DNA from: Lachnospiraceae bacterium UBA7054
GTDB lineage: Bacteria > Bacillota > Clostridia > Lachnospirales > Lachnospiraceae
Assembly: GCA_002492725.1 (NCBI GenBank)
Contig: DLAF01000070.1
Span: 10,642 to 49,340 of the forward strand
Reading direction: 5' to 3'
DNA: 38,699 nt
Part shown: piece after piece, positions 7,061 to 15,735 of the stretch
Layout of the letters: each line of letters begins with the position of its first letter
Numbering within the stretch: position 1 is the stretch's first letter
Program-made: the position numbers and the translations under genes
The notes under the pieces: generated by a model
Databases searched by the model: none
What the model was told of the DNA's origin: nothing
The model's input: only the letters and a program-made list of their open reading frames with translations

Positions 7061-8305
7061 ATGAGCATGAACAACACCCCCGCGGGAGAGCGGGTGCATA
7101 TCGGTTTTTTCGGAAGGCGCAACGCGGGCAAGTCCAGTCTGCTCAATGCGGTGACGGGACAGGAGCTGGCGGTGGTATCCCCGGTGGAGGGGACGACGAC
7201 GGATCCTGTTTATAAGGCGATGGAGCTGTTGCCGCTGGGGCCGGTGATGTTGATTGACACCCCGGGTTTTGACGATGAGGGAACGCTGGGAAAACTGCGG
7301 GTCAAAAAGACAAGGCAGGTCCTGGAAAAGACGGATATTGCGGTACTGGTGGCGGAAGCCGCCAAAGGACTCTCGGCCTGTGACGAGGAGCTGATCGCGC
7401 TTTTTAAGGAGCGGGAGATACCGTACCTCATCGTATTGACAAAGAGCGACCAATCGGGCGACGCAGACAGAGACGGTAGTGCAGATCGACAGGTCGGTGA
7501 ACGGCGTAAAGAGGCGGAACACAGAGATAAAATAGCAGGCGTTATATATGTTAGCGCAGCCACCGGCGCAGGCATCCACGAATTAAAGGAAAGGCTTGCG
7601 GCCATGCTTCCTGACAAGGAAGAGCGGCATCTTGCGGCGGATCTGGTAAAGCCGCTCGACGCGGTTGTATTGGTAGTACCCATCGATTCGGCGGCGCCGA
7701 AGGGAAGATTGATTCTGCCCCAGCAGCAGGCGATCAGGGATCTTTTGGAGGCGGGCGCGGTTCCCGTGGTGACGCGGGAGACTTATCTTGCGCAGACCCT
7801 TGCCAAGTTGTCGGAAAGGCCGGCGCTGGTGATCACGGACAGCCAGGCGTTTGAGGAGGTGGCACAGGTCGTGCCGCAGGAGATTCCGCTCACGTCTTTT
7901 TCGATTTTGATGGCCCGTTATAAGGGCTTTTTGAAGCTTGCCATAGAAGGCGCGGGGGCAATCGACAGCCTGCAGGATGGCGACCGCGTGCTGATTGCTG
8001 AGGGCTGTACGCACCATAGACAGTGCGATGACATCGGAACGGTGAAGATTCCCCGTTTCCTGAAAAAGTACACGGGAAAGGATCTTGTGATAGAAACGTC
8101 GTCCGGCACGGGTTTTCCCGAGGATCTTACGTCCTATGCCCTTATCATTCACTGCGGCGGCTGCATGCTGAACGAGAGGGAAGTTCTGCGGCGGATGCGT
8201 TTTGCGGGAGGGCAGGGGGTGCCTGTGACCAATTACGGGATTGCCATAGCAAAGATGAAGGGAATCCTGACAAGGAGCATTGCTGGAGCACTGCTCCCGT
8301 CATAG
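7061..8305 (+). CDS. hydF: [FeFe]-hydrogenase maturase GTPase HydF
   Basis: A 414-residue scaffold GTPase that carries the 2Fe precursor and delivers it to apo-hydrogenase. The N-terminal Era/TrmE-like GTPase has the P-loop GRRNAGKS (residues 18-25), G3 DTPGFDD and G4 TKSD. The C-terminal cluster site is C316-T-H318 then H364-C365-G-G-C368, the CxH...HCxxC pattern that identifies HydF. ATG 7061 has AAAGGA seven bases upstream; ATG 7067 is a possible second start. It follows hydG after a structured spacer and precedes the thioesterase gene by 54 bases. With hydE and hydG it completes the set of three maturases. Confidence 0.95.
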   Translation: MSMNNTPAGERVHIGFFGRRNAGKSSLLNAVTGQELAVVSPVEGTTTDPVYKAMELLPLGPVMLIDTPGFDDEGTLGKLRVKKTRQVLEKTDIAVLVAEAAKGLSACDEELIALFKEREIPYLIVLTKSDQSGDADRDGSADRQVGERRKEAEHRDKIAGVIYVSAATGAGIHELKERLAAMLPDKEERHLAADLVKPLDAVVLVVPIDSAAPKGRLILPQQQAIRDLLEAGAVPVVTRETYLAQTLAKLSERPALVITDSQAFEEVAQVVPQEIPLTSFSILMARYKGFLKLAIEGAGAIDSLQDGDRVLIAEGCTHHRQCDDIGTVKIPRFLKKYTGKDLVIETSSGTGFPEDLTSYALIIHCGGCMLNEREVLRRMRFAGGQGVPVTNYGIAIAKMKGILTRSIAGALLPS

Positions 8306-8359
8306 AGACGATTTAGGAAAGGCGGCAAAAGGCCGCATTGGCAGAGAGGTTGGATTGCT

Positions 8360-9091
8360 ATGTATACATTTGACAGCAGAGTGCGCTACAGCGAGGTGGG
8401 GGAGGACGGACTTTTAAATTTACAGTCCCTTTTGGATTACTTTCAGGACTGTTCGACCTTTCACTCCGAGGATATCGGACTCGGTGTGGAGTATTTGAAA
8501 GAAAAGGGACAGGTCTGGCTGCTTTCGGCCTGGCAGATTTGTATTGCACGTTACCCGCGCTTAAACGAGCGCATTGTGATCGGTACATCACCTTATGCGT
8601 TTAAGAGTTTTTTGGGGTATCGGAATTTCCTGATGCAGACGCAGGAAGGGGAGGCGCTTGCCTGGGCAAACTCAATTTGGACGCTTCTTAATGTAAACAC
8701 GATGCGGCCTGCGAAGCCGGGGGAAGAGATGCTTGCCGGCTATGTGCTGGAAGAAAAATATCCGATGGACTATGCGCCTCGAAAGATCGTGGTGCCCGGG
8801 GAAGGGCAGGAGGTCACGCCTTTTACGGTCAAACCCCATCATCTGGACACAAACCATCATGTCAATAACGGCCAGTATGTCCGTATGGCGATGGACTGCA
8901 TCCCGGGGGAGTTTACGATCAGTCAGCTCCGCGTGGAGTACAAGAGCCAGGCGGTGCTGGGGGATGAAATTCATCCCGTTGTGGCAATGGGAGAAGGTGG
9001 GAAGCGTTACACGGTCTGCTTAAACGGAGCGGACGGGGCGCCGTACAGTATTGTGGAGTTTACTTCACCGGCTCAGCCAAACCTCAATTGA
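8360..9091 (+). CDS. Acyl-ACP thioesterase (FatA/FatB-like)
   Basis: A 243-residue double-hotdog protein of the acyl-ACP thioesterase family, which releases fatty acids from acyl carrier protein in the cytoplasm. The first hotdog half begins near YSEVGEDGLLNLQSLLDYFQ and the second contains PHHLDTNHHVNNGQYV (about residues 158-173). The latter is the family's catalytic segment with the conserved Asp, Asn and His. The length matches bacterial members (about 240-250). ATG 8360 has GAGAGG ten bases upstream. It is co-oriented with hydF and the CvfB gene, with spacers near 50 bases; no terminator was seen on either side. Confidence 0.85.
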   Translation: MYTFDSRVRYSEVGEDGLLNLQSLLDYFQDCSTFHSEDIGLGVEYLKEKGQVWLLSAWQICIARYPRLNERIVIGTSPYAFKSFLGYRNFLMQTQEGEALAWANSIWTLLNVNTMRPAKPGEEMLAGYVLEEKYPMDYAPRKIVVPGEGQEVTPFTVKPHHLDTNHHVNNGQYVRMAMDCIPGEFTISQLRVEYKSQAVLGDEIHPVVAMGEGGKRYTVCLNGADGAPYSIVEFTSPAQPNLN

Positions 9092-9139
9092 CTGGCAAAT
9101 CGTACGCACTGAGCGGTTACAACAGAAACGGAGAGGATT

Positions 9140-9997
9140 ATGATACAGTTAGGTGAAATACAGACATTGCAGATTGTAAAAAAGGTAGACTTTGGCGTTT
9201 ATCTGGGTGAGACGGCAGAAATGGGTACACAGACGGGCGCGCAGGCACAGGACAAAGTGCTTCTGCCGAAAAAACAGGTGCCCGAGGACGCCGAAATCGG
9301 CGGAGAGATAGAGGTCTTCGTGTACCGCGATTCCAAGGACAGGCTGATTGCCACCACAAATCGACCCCTGCTTACCCTGCATGAGGTGGGGAGGCTTAAG
9401 GTGGCGGAGGTCGGCAAGATCGGCGCCTTTTTAGACTGGGGCCTGGAAAAAGACCTTCTTTTGCCTTTTAAGGAGCAGACCAGACGGGTGTCTGTCGGCG
9501 AGGAGTGGCTGGTTGCCGTTTATATTGACAAGTCGGACAGGCTCTGCGCGACGATGAATGTTTATCCTTATCTTAAAAATAACAGCAGTTACCTAAAAGA
9601 CGCCCATGTAACGGGGACGGTTTATGAGATCAGTGAAAACTTCGGTGCGTTTGTGGCGGTAGACGATCAGTATTCAGGTCTCATTCCCAAGCGGGAGATT
9701 TACGGGGAGATCAGAGTGGGAGATACCGTGCGGGCCCGCGTCGCGGGGGTGAAGCCGGACGGCAAGCTGGATCTTTCTTTGCGGGAGAAAGCATATTTAC
9801 AGATGGCGGAAGACGGTGAGCGGCTGCTTGCGATCATAGACAGCTTCGACGGGGTGCTGCCGTTTAGTGACAAGGCTTCCCCTGAGGTGATCCGCAGGGA
9901 GACGCAGATGAGCAAGAATGAGTTTAAGCGCGCGGTGGGAGGTCTGCTAAAGGCCGGGAAGATCACAATCACCGAAAAGGCGATAAGGCGTGTATAA
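9140..9997 (+). CDS. CvfB-like S1 RNA-binding protein
   Basis: A 285-residue protein of the CvfB/YitL family: several S1-like OB modules followed by a winged helix. The N-terminus (QIVKKVDFGVYLGE, then VLLPKKQVPEDAEIGGEIEV) is the first S1-like module. A second follows near residue 85 (VAEVGKIGAFLDWGLEKDLLLP) and a third near 155 (GTVYEISENFGAFVAVDDQYSG). The C-terminal helix-turn-helix stretch includes MSKNEFKRAVGGLLKAGKI. In Staphylococcus CvfB binds RNA and affects virulence gene expression; the role here is not known. ATG 9140 has GGAGAGG four bases upstream. Confidence 0.88.
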   Translation: MIQLGEIQTLQIVKKVDFGVYLGETAEMGTQTGAQAQDKVLLPKKQVPEDAEIGGEIEVFVYRDSKDRLIATTNRPLLTLHEVGRLKVAEVGKIGAFLDWGLEKDLLLPFKEQTRRVSVGEEWLVAVYIDKSDRLCATMNVYPYLKNNSSYLKDAHVTGTVYEISENFGAFVAVDDQYSGLIPKREIYGEIRVGDTVRARVAGVKPDGKLDLSLREKAYLQMAEDGERLLAIIDSFDGVLPFSDKASPEVIRRETQMSKNEFKRAVGGLLKAGKITITEKAIRRV

Positions 9998-10053
9998 AAG
10001 CCGCTGCCTAAGACGTAAGGGATAACGGAAACGGATAGACTGAGGAAAGACAA

Positions 10054-11073
10054 ATGACGGGTAAGAGAGCAAACTGGCTGTTTTTGACAATGATATTGAC
10101 GCATATCGCGGTGTCACTGTTTCTGTCCTTTTTTGGAGGATATATCAGGATCAGCACCATCGCGAGCTTTTTTCTGGGGGAGGCAGTCCTGATGGGGCCG
10201 GCCCTCCTGTTTTTGCTGTTTTCCCGCACCGCGTCGCAGCCTGTGACGAACGGAGCCGCAGCTGCACCGGGCGGATTTGTGTCCGTACCGCAGCCTGTGC
10301 GTCCGACCGCATTTCGCCGTATCAAGATTTCTACGCTTTTGATGATCGCTCTGGCCACGGTGCTTCTTATGCCGTTTGTGACGGTGTTAAACACCCTGAC
10401 TTTGTTTTTTACAGACAATGCGGTGGCGGCTATGGAGGGTAATATTTTGAGCCTTCCGTTTCCGGTGATGCTTTTTATGATTGGGATATTTGGTCCTTTT
10501 TGTGAGGAATTCGTCTTCCGCGGAATGATCTACGGAAGCTATGGAAGCGGACTTTTGCCGATTTTGCTCTCGGCTTTTCTCTTCGGCCTTATGCATATGA
10601 ATTTCAATCAGGCGGTCTACGCCTTTGCAATCGGCGTTTTTCTTGCAATCCTGGTGGAGGCGGCAGGGAGCCTGTGGGCCTCTGTATTCTGCCATATGTT
10701 TTTTAACTCGTATGAGGTGGTAATGATGTACCTGTCGAAAGCCGTTCTGGGAAGCAAATATATGGAAGCCGTGAGCGAGGCGGCGGAATTGACGAGCGCA
10801 CAGCTGCAGGCGGTCCTCGCGGTTTATCTGCTCATTGCGGCAGTCACGACGCCGATTGCCCTCTGCTGTGTCGCCTGGATTGCAAAGAATGAGGGGAGGC
10901 AGGAGGCGGTGTTGGCCTTGTTCCGAAGACAGAGCAGCCGAGCGGCCGGACAGAGGCCGTCGATGGGCGGGCAGCAGGAGCCGCAGCCACAGGAATCGTT
11001 GATCACGGTGCCGCTGATTGTGGCGGCTGTATTGTGTTTGGGATTTATGAGTTTGGAATGGTTCTTGCTGTAA
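10054..11073 (+). CDS. CPBP-family intramembrane metalloprotease
   Basis: A 339-residue multi-pass membrane protein of the CPBP (CAAX protease/bacteriocin-processing, Abi) family. All three catalytic motifs are present: E151-E152-F-V-F-R156, F177-G-L-M-H181, and H214-M-F-F-N218. Hydrophobic segments begin at residues 8-30 and 36-57 and continue through the catalytic core. The segment around residues 60-88 is Pro/Ala-rich and probably a cytoplasmic loop. A final hydrophobic segment forms the C-terminus (LIVAAVLCLGFMSLEWFL). The substrate is unknown. ATG 10054 follows GAGGAAAG. It ends opposite the convergent yjfB-like gene. Confidence 0.88.
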   Translation: MTGKRANWLFLTMILTHIAVSLFLSFFGGYIRISTIASFFLGEAVLMGPALLFLLFSRTASQPVTNGAAAAPGGFVSVPQPVRPTAFRRIKISTLLMIALATVLLMPFVTVLNTLTLFFTDNAVAAMEGNILSLPFPVMLFMIGIFGPFCEEFVFRGMIYGSYGSGLLPILLSAFLFGLMHMNFNQAVYAFAIGVFLAILVEAAGSLWASVFCHMFFNSYEVVMMYLSKAVLGSKYMEAVSEAAELTSAQLQAVLAVYLLIAAVTTPIALCCVAWIAKNEGRQEAVLALFRRQSSRAAGQRPSMGGQQEPQPQESLITVPLIVAAVLCLGFMSLEWFLL

Positions 11074-11083
11074 AGAAACATAA

Positions 11084-11194
11084 ATAACGGCCATCTTAGA
11101 ACGGTTCCGTCCCGAAATGACCGTTATCTTTCCGGCGCGAATGCCGGATCCGCTGTCTGATTCGGTTATGTCAGATATGGATAACAATTGTTAT
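11084..11194. other. Structured convergent spacer with nested inverted repeats
   Basis: Three separate dyads lie between the CPBP gene and the yjfB-like gene. ATAACGGCCAT (11084-11094) pairs with ATGACCGTTAT (11117-11127) with one mismatch, around a small ACGG/CCGT hairpin. TCCGGC/GCCGGA spans 11131-11148. ATAACAATTGTTAT (11181-11194) is a 14-bp perfect palindrome that ends next to the yjfB stop codon. None has a clear T-tract, so they are not classic terminators, although the convergent position suggests transcription stops here. Confidence 0.4.
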
Positions 11195-11195
11195 T

Positions 11196-11387
11196 CTATA
11201 CCGACATATCGAAGTTTCCTCCGATGTGGGGATTGACAGACAGCTCCATTGCGGCTGCGTCCATCATGCCGACTACCTGACTGCCTGTAGACTCCGCCTG
11301 ATCCAGAGTCTTTGCGAGCATCGCAACGCTGAAGGCGTCATTTGTCTTTGCGGACGACATAGCCATAGATAATCCTGCAATATCCAT
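11196..11387 (-). CDS. YjfB-family small protein (putative motility)
   Basis: A 63-residue protein starting MDIAGLSMAMSS, the beginning typical of the YjfB_motility family, which is annotated as putative motility protein with no proven function. The middle is helical and Ala/Met-rich, and the C-terminus GGNFDMSV is also family-like. The start is fixed by GGAGG five bases upstream; the longer open frame back to 11462 has no ribosome site. It has its own promoter-like element at 11474-11502 and stands alone on the - strand among + strand genes. No flagellar gene is present in the window. Confidence 0.75.
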   Translation of the reverse strand: MDIAGLSMAMSSAKTNDAFSVAMLAKTLDQAESTGSQVVGMMDAAAMELSVNPHIGGNFDMSV

Positions 11388-11473
11388 GATTACCTCCATT
11401 CCGAAGCGGTTTTTGCTGAGAAATGTAATCAGGGTTTGTGACGCTTCAGCACAAACCATCAACTGTCTTTTTT

Positions 11474-11502
11474 ATTATACTATAGGAACGATAAATCTTC
11501 AA
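11474..11502 (-). promoter_or_regulatory. Promoter of yjfB-like gene
   Basis: Read on the - strand, TTGAAG (11502-11497) is followed after 17 bases by a perfect TATAAT (11479-11474). The transcript would have a leader of about 80 bases before the start codon at 11387. It is not a flagellar sigma-D type sequence. Confidence 0.6.
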
Positions 11503-11701
11503 TCTTCTTCCCTTGTACAAAATGTCTAAATGTCAAATTTCCTTAAAGTGCCAAAATTTAAAAAAAATACACAAAAAATTCAGGAAAACAGGTAGATTTT
11601 TTTGTGACTATAGATTAAAATAGAACATAGCTTTTGTTTTTCGGAATTATGGGGCCGAAAGGCATTGTGAATTGTTACTACGAAACAGAAGAGGTGGGGG
11701 T

Positions 11702-12790
11702 ATGATTTCAAATCAGATTTTGCAGAATACGATCGAGGGGTTAAAGGCGATCGCCAGGGTCGAACTGTGTGTGATGGACGTGGACGGAAAGGTCGCGGCG
11801 CAGACGGCGGATGAGATGGAGCGCTGCGGGAGGGCAGCGGCGGAGTTTGCCGAGTCTCCGGCGGATTCCCAGGAGATTCAGGGATATCAGTATTTCAAGA
11901 TTTATGACGATCAGCAGCTTGAGTACATATTGGTGGCAGGCGGTGTCGGTGAAGATGTCTATATGGTGGGAAAGATGGTTGCTTTCCAGATCCAAAATCT
12001 GCTTATCGCTTACAAGGAGCGTTTCGATAAGGATAACTTTATTAAGAATCTCCTGTTGGACAACCTTCTTTTGGTGGACATATACAGCCGTGCGAAAAAG
12101 CTGCACATCCAGACGGACTTAAGGCGCGTGGCGCTCATTGTTGAGACTGATAATGGGAAGGAATGCAACGCGTTAGAGAGTGTGCGCGCGTACTTTGGCA
12201 TCAATAATAAGGACTTTATCACTGCGGTGGACGAGAATAATGTGATCGTGGTAAAAGATCTCTCCGAGGATGACAGTCCGCAGGCGATTGAGAGCGGCGC
12301 AGCGGCGCTTGCCGCCTTCCTGCGCAAGGAGAACTTTAAGAATGTCCGTGTCTCCTACGGCACCGTGGTGAATGAGATCAAGGGCGTGAGCAGCTCTTAC
12401 AAAGAAGCAAAAATGGCGCTTGACGTGGGCAAGATCTTCTTCGGGGAGCGTGACGTAATCGCATACAGTGAACTTGGCATCGGGCGACTGATCTATCAGC
12501 TGCCGATCCCTCTTTGCAAGATGTTCATCAAGGAGATCTTTGACGGCAAGAGCCCCGATGAGTTTGACGAGGAGACGCTTACCACGATCAATAAGTTTTT
12601 TGAGAACTCCCTGAACGTTTCGGAGACCTCCAGACAGCTTTTTATCCACAGAAATACGCTGGTTTACCGTCTGGATAAGCTGCAAAAGAGCACGGGCCTT
12701 GATCTGCGGGTATTCGAGGATGCCATCACGTTCAAGATCGCACTCATGGTCGTAAAATATATGAAGTACATGGAATCGTTTCAATTTTAA
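11702..12790 (+). CDS. CdaR/PucR-type transcriptional regulator
   Basis: A 362-residue protein with an N-terminal sensor-like region and a C-terminal PucR-type helix-turn-helix (HTH_30). The HTH lies at about residues 300-345 (NVSETSRQLFIHRNTLVYRLDKL, here split as two helices around QLFIHRNT). The middle part, with YKEAKMALDVGK, is the GGDEF-like segment common in the CdaR family. The inducer is unknown. ATG 11702 has a purine-rich GAGGTGGGGG run just upstream; an in-frame ATG at 11672 exists but is less well placed. ftsE follows after 18 bases, so it may be the first gene of the division operon and could influence it; that is inference from position only. The preceding 240 bases (11463-11701) hold the yjfB promoter and otherwise AT-rich sequence. 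Confidence 0.8.
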   Translation: MISNQILQNTIEGLKAIARVELCVMDVDGKVAAQTADEMERCGRAAAEFAESPADSQEIQGYQYFKIYDDQQLEYILVAGGVGEDVYMVGKMVAFQIQNLLIAYKERFDKDNFIKNLLLDNLLLVDIYSRAKKLHIQTDLRRVALIVETDNGKECNALESVRAYFGINNKDFITAVDENNVIVVKDLSEDDSPQAIESGAAALAAFLRKENFKNVRVSYGTVVNEIKGVSSSYKEAKMALDVGKIFFGERDVIAYSELGIGRLIYQLPIPLCKMFIKEIFDGKSPDEFDEETLTTINKFFENSLNVSETSRQLFIHRNTLVYRLDKLQKSTGLDLRVFEDAITFKIALMVVKYMKYMESFQF

Positions 12791-12808
12791 TCATAGGAGA
12801 ACAGTAAC

Positions 12809-13540
12809 GTGGCAGTAAAGAGAAAAAGAAAGTCTCCAGCCGTGGAGAATGAGATCATCAATCTGACCAATGTCAGCAAAGCGTATTCTACCGGTGCACC
12901 CGCTTTAAAGGACGTAAACCTGCATATCAGCCGGGGCGAGTTCGTGTTTATCGTAGGTGACAGCGGCTCGGGGAAATCCACCCTGATCAAGCTCCTCTTG
13001 CGGGAGCTGACGATCTCCAGCGGCTATATTAACGTGATGGGTTATGATCTTTCCAAGATCAAACACAGGAAGATTCCCAAATTCAGAAGAAATCTGGGAA
13101 TCGTGTTCCAGGATTTCCGCCTCTTAAAGGACAGGAACGTTTATGAGAACGTGGCGTTTGCCCAGCGCATCATCCAGAAATCCAACAAGGAGATCAAGAA
13201 GAACGTTCCCAGTATTCTGGCGATCGTGGGGCTGGCTGGCAAGTATAAGGCCAAGCCCAGGCAGCTTTCCGGCGGCGAACAGCAGAGGGTGGCGCTGGCG
13301 CGCGCGCTGGTGAACCAGCCTACCATTCTTTTGGCGGACGAGCCTACGGGTAATCTGGATCCCAAAAATTCCTGGGAGATCATGAAACTTTTGGAGCAGA
13401 TCAACGAGAACGGCACCACCGTTATCGTAGTGACGCATAACCGAGAGATTGTCAACGCCATGCAGAAACGTGTAGTTACCTTAAGACGCGGCGTTATCAT
13501 CAGCGACGAGGAAAAGGGAGGGTACATAGATGAGGATTAG
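12809..13540 (+). CDS. ftsE: Cell-division ATP-binding protein FtsE
   Basis: A 243-residue ABC ATPase that with FtsX transmits a division signal across the membrane to a peptidoglycan hydrolase. It has Walker A GDSGSGKS (about residues 51-58), signature LSGGEQQR, Walker B ILLADEP and the H-loop VVVTHN. The start is GTG at 12809 with TAGGAGA eight bases upstream. The N-terminus carries a short basic extension (MAVKRKRKS). The final codons overlap ftsX by 11 bases, the standard ftsE-ftsX coupling. It is followed by the probable hydrolase activated by the complex. Confidence 0.95.
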   Translation: MAVKRKRKSPAVENEIINLTNVSKAYSTGAPALKDVNLHISRGEFVFIVGDSGSGKSTLIKLLLRELTISSGYINVMGYDLSKIKHRKIPKFRRNLGIVFQDFRLLKDRNVYENVAFAQRIIQKSNKEIKKNVPSILAIVGLAGKYKAKPRQLSGGEQQRVALARALVNQPTILLADEPTGNLDPKNSWEIMKLLEQINENGTTVIVVTHNREIVNAMQKRVVTLRRGVIISDEEKGGYIDED

Positions 13541-14426
13541 TACGCTTTTCTACACGCTCAAACAGGGATTCCGCAATATCTTTCGGAATAAGCTCTTTTC
13601 GCTGGCATCCATTGCGACGATCGCTGCCTGCCTTTTTCTTTTTGGTATTTTTTATGCCATTGTGGCAAACTTCCAGCATATCGTAAAGAATGCGGAGGAG
13701 GGCGTTTCTGTCTGGGTGTTCTTTGACGAGGGCATCGAGGATATCCGTATTCAGCAGATCGGCGATATGATCGCCAAGCGTCCCGAGGTGGCCAAAATGG
13801 AATTCATCTCGGCGGAGCAGGCTTGGGAGGGATTTCGGGACGAGTATCTGGGCGAGTACGGCGACGGTTTTACGGAGAATCCTCTGGAAAATTCCGCAAA
13901 CTATCAGGTTTACTTAAACGATGTGTCCATGCAGTCTGCATTAGTGACCTATCTGGAATCCATTGACGGCGTGCGCATGGTTAACCGCTCGGAACTGGTG
14001 GCGACCACCCTGACCGGCGTTAACGCTCTGATTGCCTATGTATCGGCGGGCATCATTGCGATCCTTCTGGCGGTGTCTATCTTCCTGATCAGCAATACCG
14101 TGGCCATCGGTATCTCTGTCCGCAGGGAGGAGATTAATATCATGAAATACATTGGAGCTACCGACTTTTTCGTGCGCTCCCCCTTTGTGGTGGAAGGCAT
14201 CCTGATTGGTTTGATCGGGGCAGCGTTTCCGCTCGGTTTCATCTACGCAATCTACAATGTGATTCTGTCTTATGTGACCGAGCGTTTCCCGCAGCTTTCG
14301 GAGCTTTTAAGCTTTGTGTCGGTGGAAGTGATTTTTAACGTGCTCGTGCCCGTGTCTCTCGGACTGGGCGTGGGAATCGGATTCTTGGGCAGTATCGTGA
14401 CGGTGAGAAGACATTTACGAGTGTAA
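13530..14426 (+). CDS. ftsX: Cell-division permease-like protein FtsX
   Basis: A 298-residue membrane partner of FtsE. The first membrane segment is at about residues 22-45. An extracellular domain follows (about 46-170) that in homologues contacts the hydrolase. Three more membrane segments follow, near 172-196, 222-248 and 265-292, giving the standard four-pass FtsX layout. ATG 13530 lies inside the end of ftsE, with AGGGAGG seven bases upstream. The next gene encodes a coiled-coil M23 peptidase, a typical FtsEX client. Confidence 0.93.
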   Translation: MRISTLFYTLKQGFRNIFRNKLFSLASIATIAACLFLFGIFYAIVANFQHIVKNAEEGVSVWVFFDEGIEDIRIQQIGDMIAKRPEVAKMEFISAEQAWEGFRDEYLGEYGDGFTENPLENSANYQVYLNDVSMQSALVTYLESIDGVRMVNRSELVATTLTGVNALIAYVSAGIIAILLAVSIFLISNTVAIGISVRREEINIMKYIGATDFFVRSPFVVEGILIGLIGAAFPLGFIYAIYNVILSYVTERFPQLSELLSFVSVEVIFNVLVPVSLGLGVGIGFLGSIVTVRRHLRV

Positions 14427-14450
14427 CAATGTGAGTACAGAGGTTACAGT

Positions 14451-15680
14451 TTGAATACAGAGATTCGGAAAAAGCTAAAAAGAATAACGAGTGTTATTGC
14501 GTGCGTGGCGCTAATCCTTTCCTGTGGGACACCGTGTCTTACCGTACAGGCGGTCACCAGCGAGAGCATCCGCGAGAAGGAGCGGGAGATCGAGAAGGCG
14601 AAGGAACAGGTTTCCGGCTTAAAGAGCAGCCTGACCGATGTGGAGAAGCTTAAAAAGGAGCTGGAGCAGTCCAAGAACGACCTGACGGCCTATGTCAGGC
14701 AGCTCGACGGCCAGCTTGCCGACATACAGGATAAGATTGCGCAATATAATACAATGATAACCGACAAGGAGCGGGAGATCGAGGAGACCCTGCGGGATCT
14801 GGATGAGGCGCAGGCAAGGCAGGAATTGCAGTATGCAGCCATGAAGAAGCGTATCCAGTTCATGTATGAACGCAGTGACTCCTTTTATTTAGAGACACTT
14901 TTCGGTGCGGACAGTATTTCGGGAATCGTAAACCGCGCGGATTATATCGAAGCTCTTTCCCGCTATGACAGGGAAAAACTCGAAGAGTATGTGGAGACCA
15001 GAAAGTACGTGGAGCTCTGCAAAGAGGCGCTGGAGTCGGAAAAACAGCTTCTTGATGAGGCGAAACTTGCAGTGGAGCAGGAGGAGGAGAACGTCAATAC
15101 CCTGATCGGAGAGAAGGAAGCACAGATTGTTTCCGTCAGCGGGGACATTGCCAATAAAGAGGCGGCCATCAAGGAATATGAGGACATGATCGCGCAGGAG
15201 AATGCCGAGATTGCAGCCCTCGAGAAGGCGGTAGCCGAGGAAAAGGCCAGACTGGAGGCGGAGAATGCCCAGGCCAGGATTTATAACGGCGGCATGTTTG
15301 CATGGCCCTGTCCGGGCTATAAGCGCATTTCCGATGAATATGGCAACCGCATGCATCCGATTCTCGGTGTGGAAAAGTTCCACAATGGACTGGATATGGC
15401 TGCGTCTTCGGGGACGCCGATTCTTGCGGCTTATGACGGCGACGTGGTGGCAGCGGACTACAGCGGCAGCATGGGAAATTATATCATGATCGACCACGGC
15501 AGCGGCCTTTATACCATTTACATGCACTGTTCCGCCCTTTATGTATCAAAGGGGCAGACCGTCTATAAGGGGCAGAATATCGCGGCAGTCGGCTCGACCG
15601 GTCGTTCCACCGGGCCGCATCTGCACTTTTCCGTGCGCTTAAACGGAAATTACGTCAGTCCGTGGAACTACCTGAAATAG
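14451..15680 (+). CDS. EnvC-like coiled-coil M23 peptidase
   Basis: A 409-residue secreted cell-wall hydrolase or hydrolase activator. The signal peptide spans residues 1 to about 36 (LILSCGTPCLTVQA). A long coiled coil covers roughly residues 40-280, rich in Glu, Lys and Gln heptads. The C-terminal M23/LytM domain keeps H311 and D315 (HNGLD) and H390-L-H392 (HLHF), so the zinc site appears intact. Homologues cut peptidoglycan cross-bridges at division sites and are switched on by FtsEX through the coiled coil, which fits the position directly after ftsX. The start is TTG 14451, with CAGAGG seven bases upstream and the signal peptide immediately following. Confidence 0.9.
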   Translation: MNTEIRKKLKRITSVIACVALILSCGTPCLTVQAVTSESIREKEREIEKAKEQVSGLKSSLTDVEKLKKELEQSKNDLTAYVRQLDGQLADIQDKIAQYNTMITDKEREIEETLRDLDEAQARQELQYAAMKKRIQFMYERSDSFYLETLFGADSISGIVNRADYIEALSRYDREKLEEYVETRKYVELCKEALESEKQLLDEAKLAVEQEEENVNTLIGEKEAQIVSVSGDIANKEAAIKEYEDMIAQENAEIAALEKAVAEEKARLEAENAQARIYNGGMFAWPCPGYKRISDEYGNRMHPILGVEKFHNGLDMAASSGTPILAAYDGDVVAADYSGSMGNYIMIDHGSGLYTIYMHCSALYVSKGQTVYKGQNIAAVGSTGRSTGPHLHFSVRLNGNYVSPWNYLK

Positions 15681-15735
15681 CATTGAGTCCATGCAGGACG
15701 ATGCAACGGCAGACGGACGAAAGGAGAATTGGATC

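Noticed and set aside
11180..11194. GGATAACAATT resembling half a lac operator
   Set aside because: It is a short AT-rich palindrome at the 3' end of a convergent gene, with no lac-type gene or promoter nearby; the match is likely chance.
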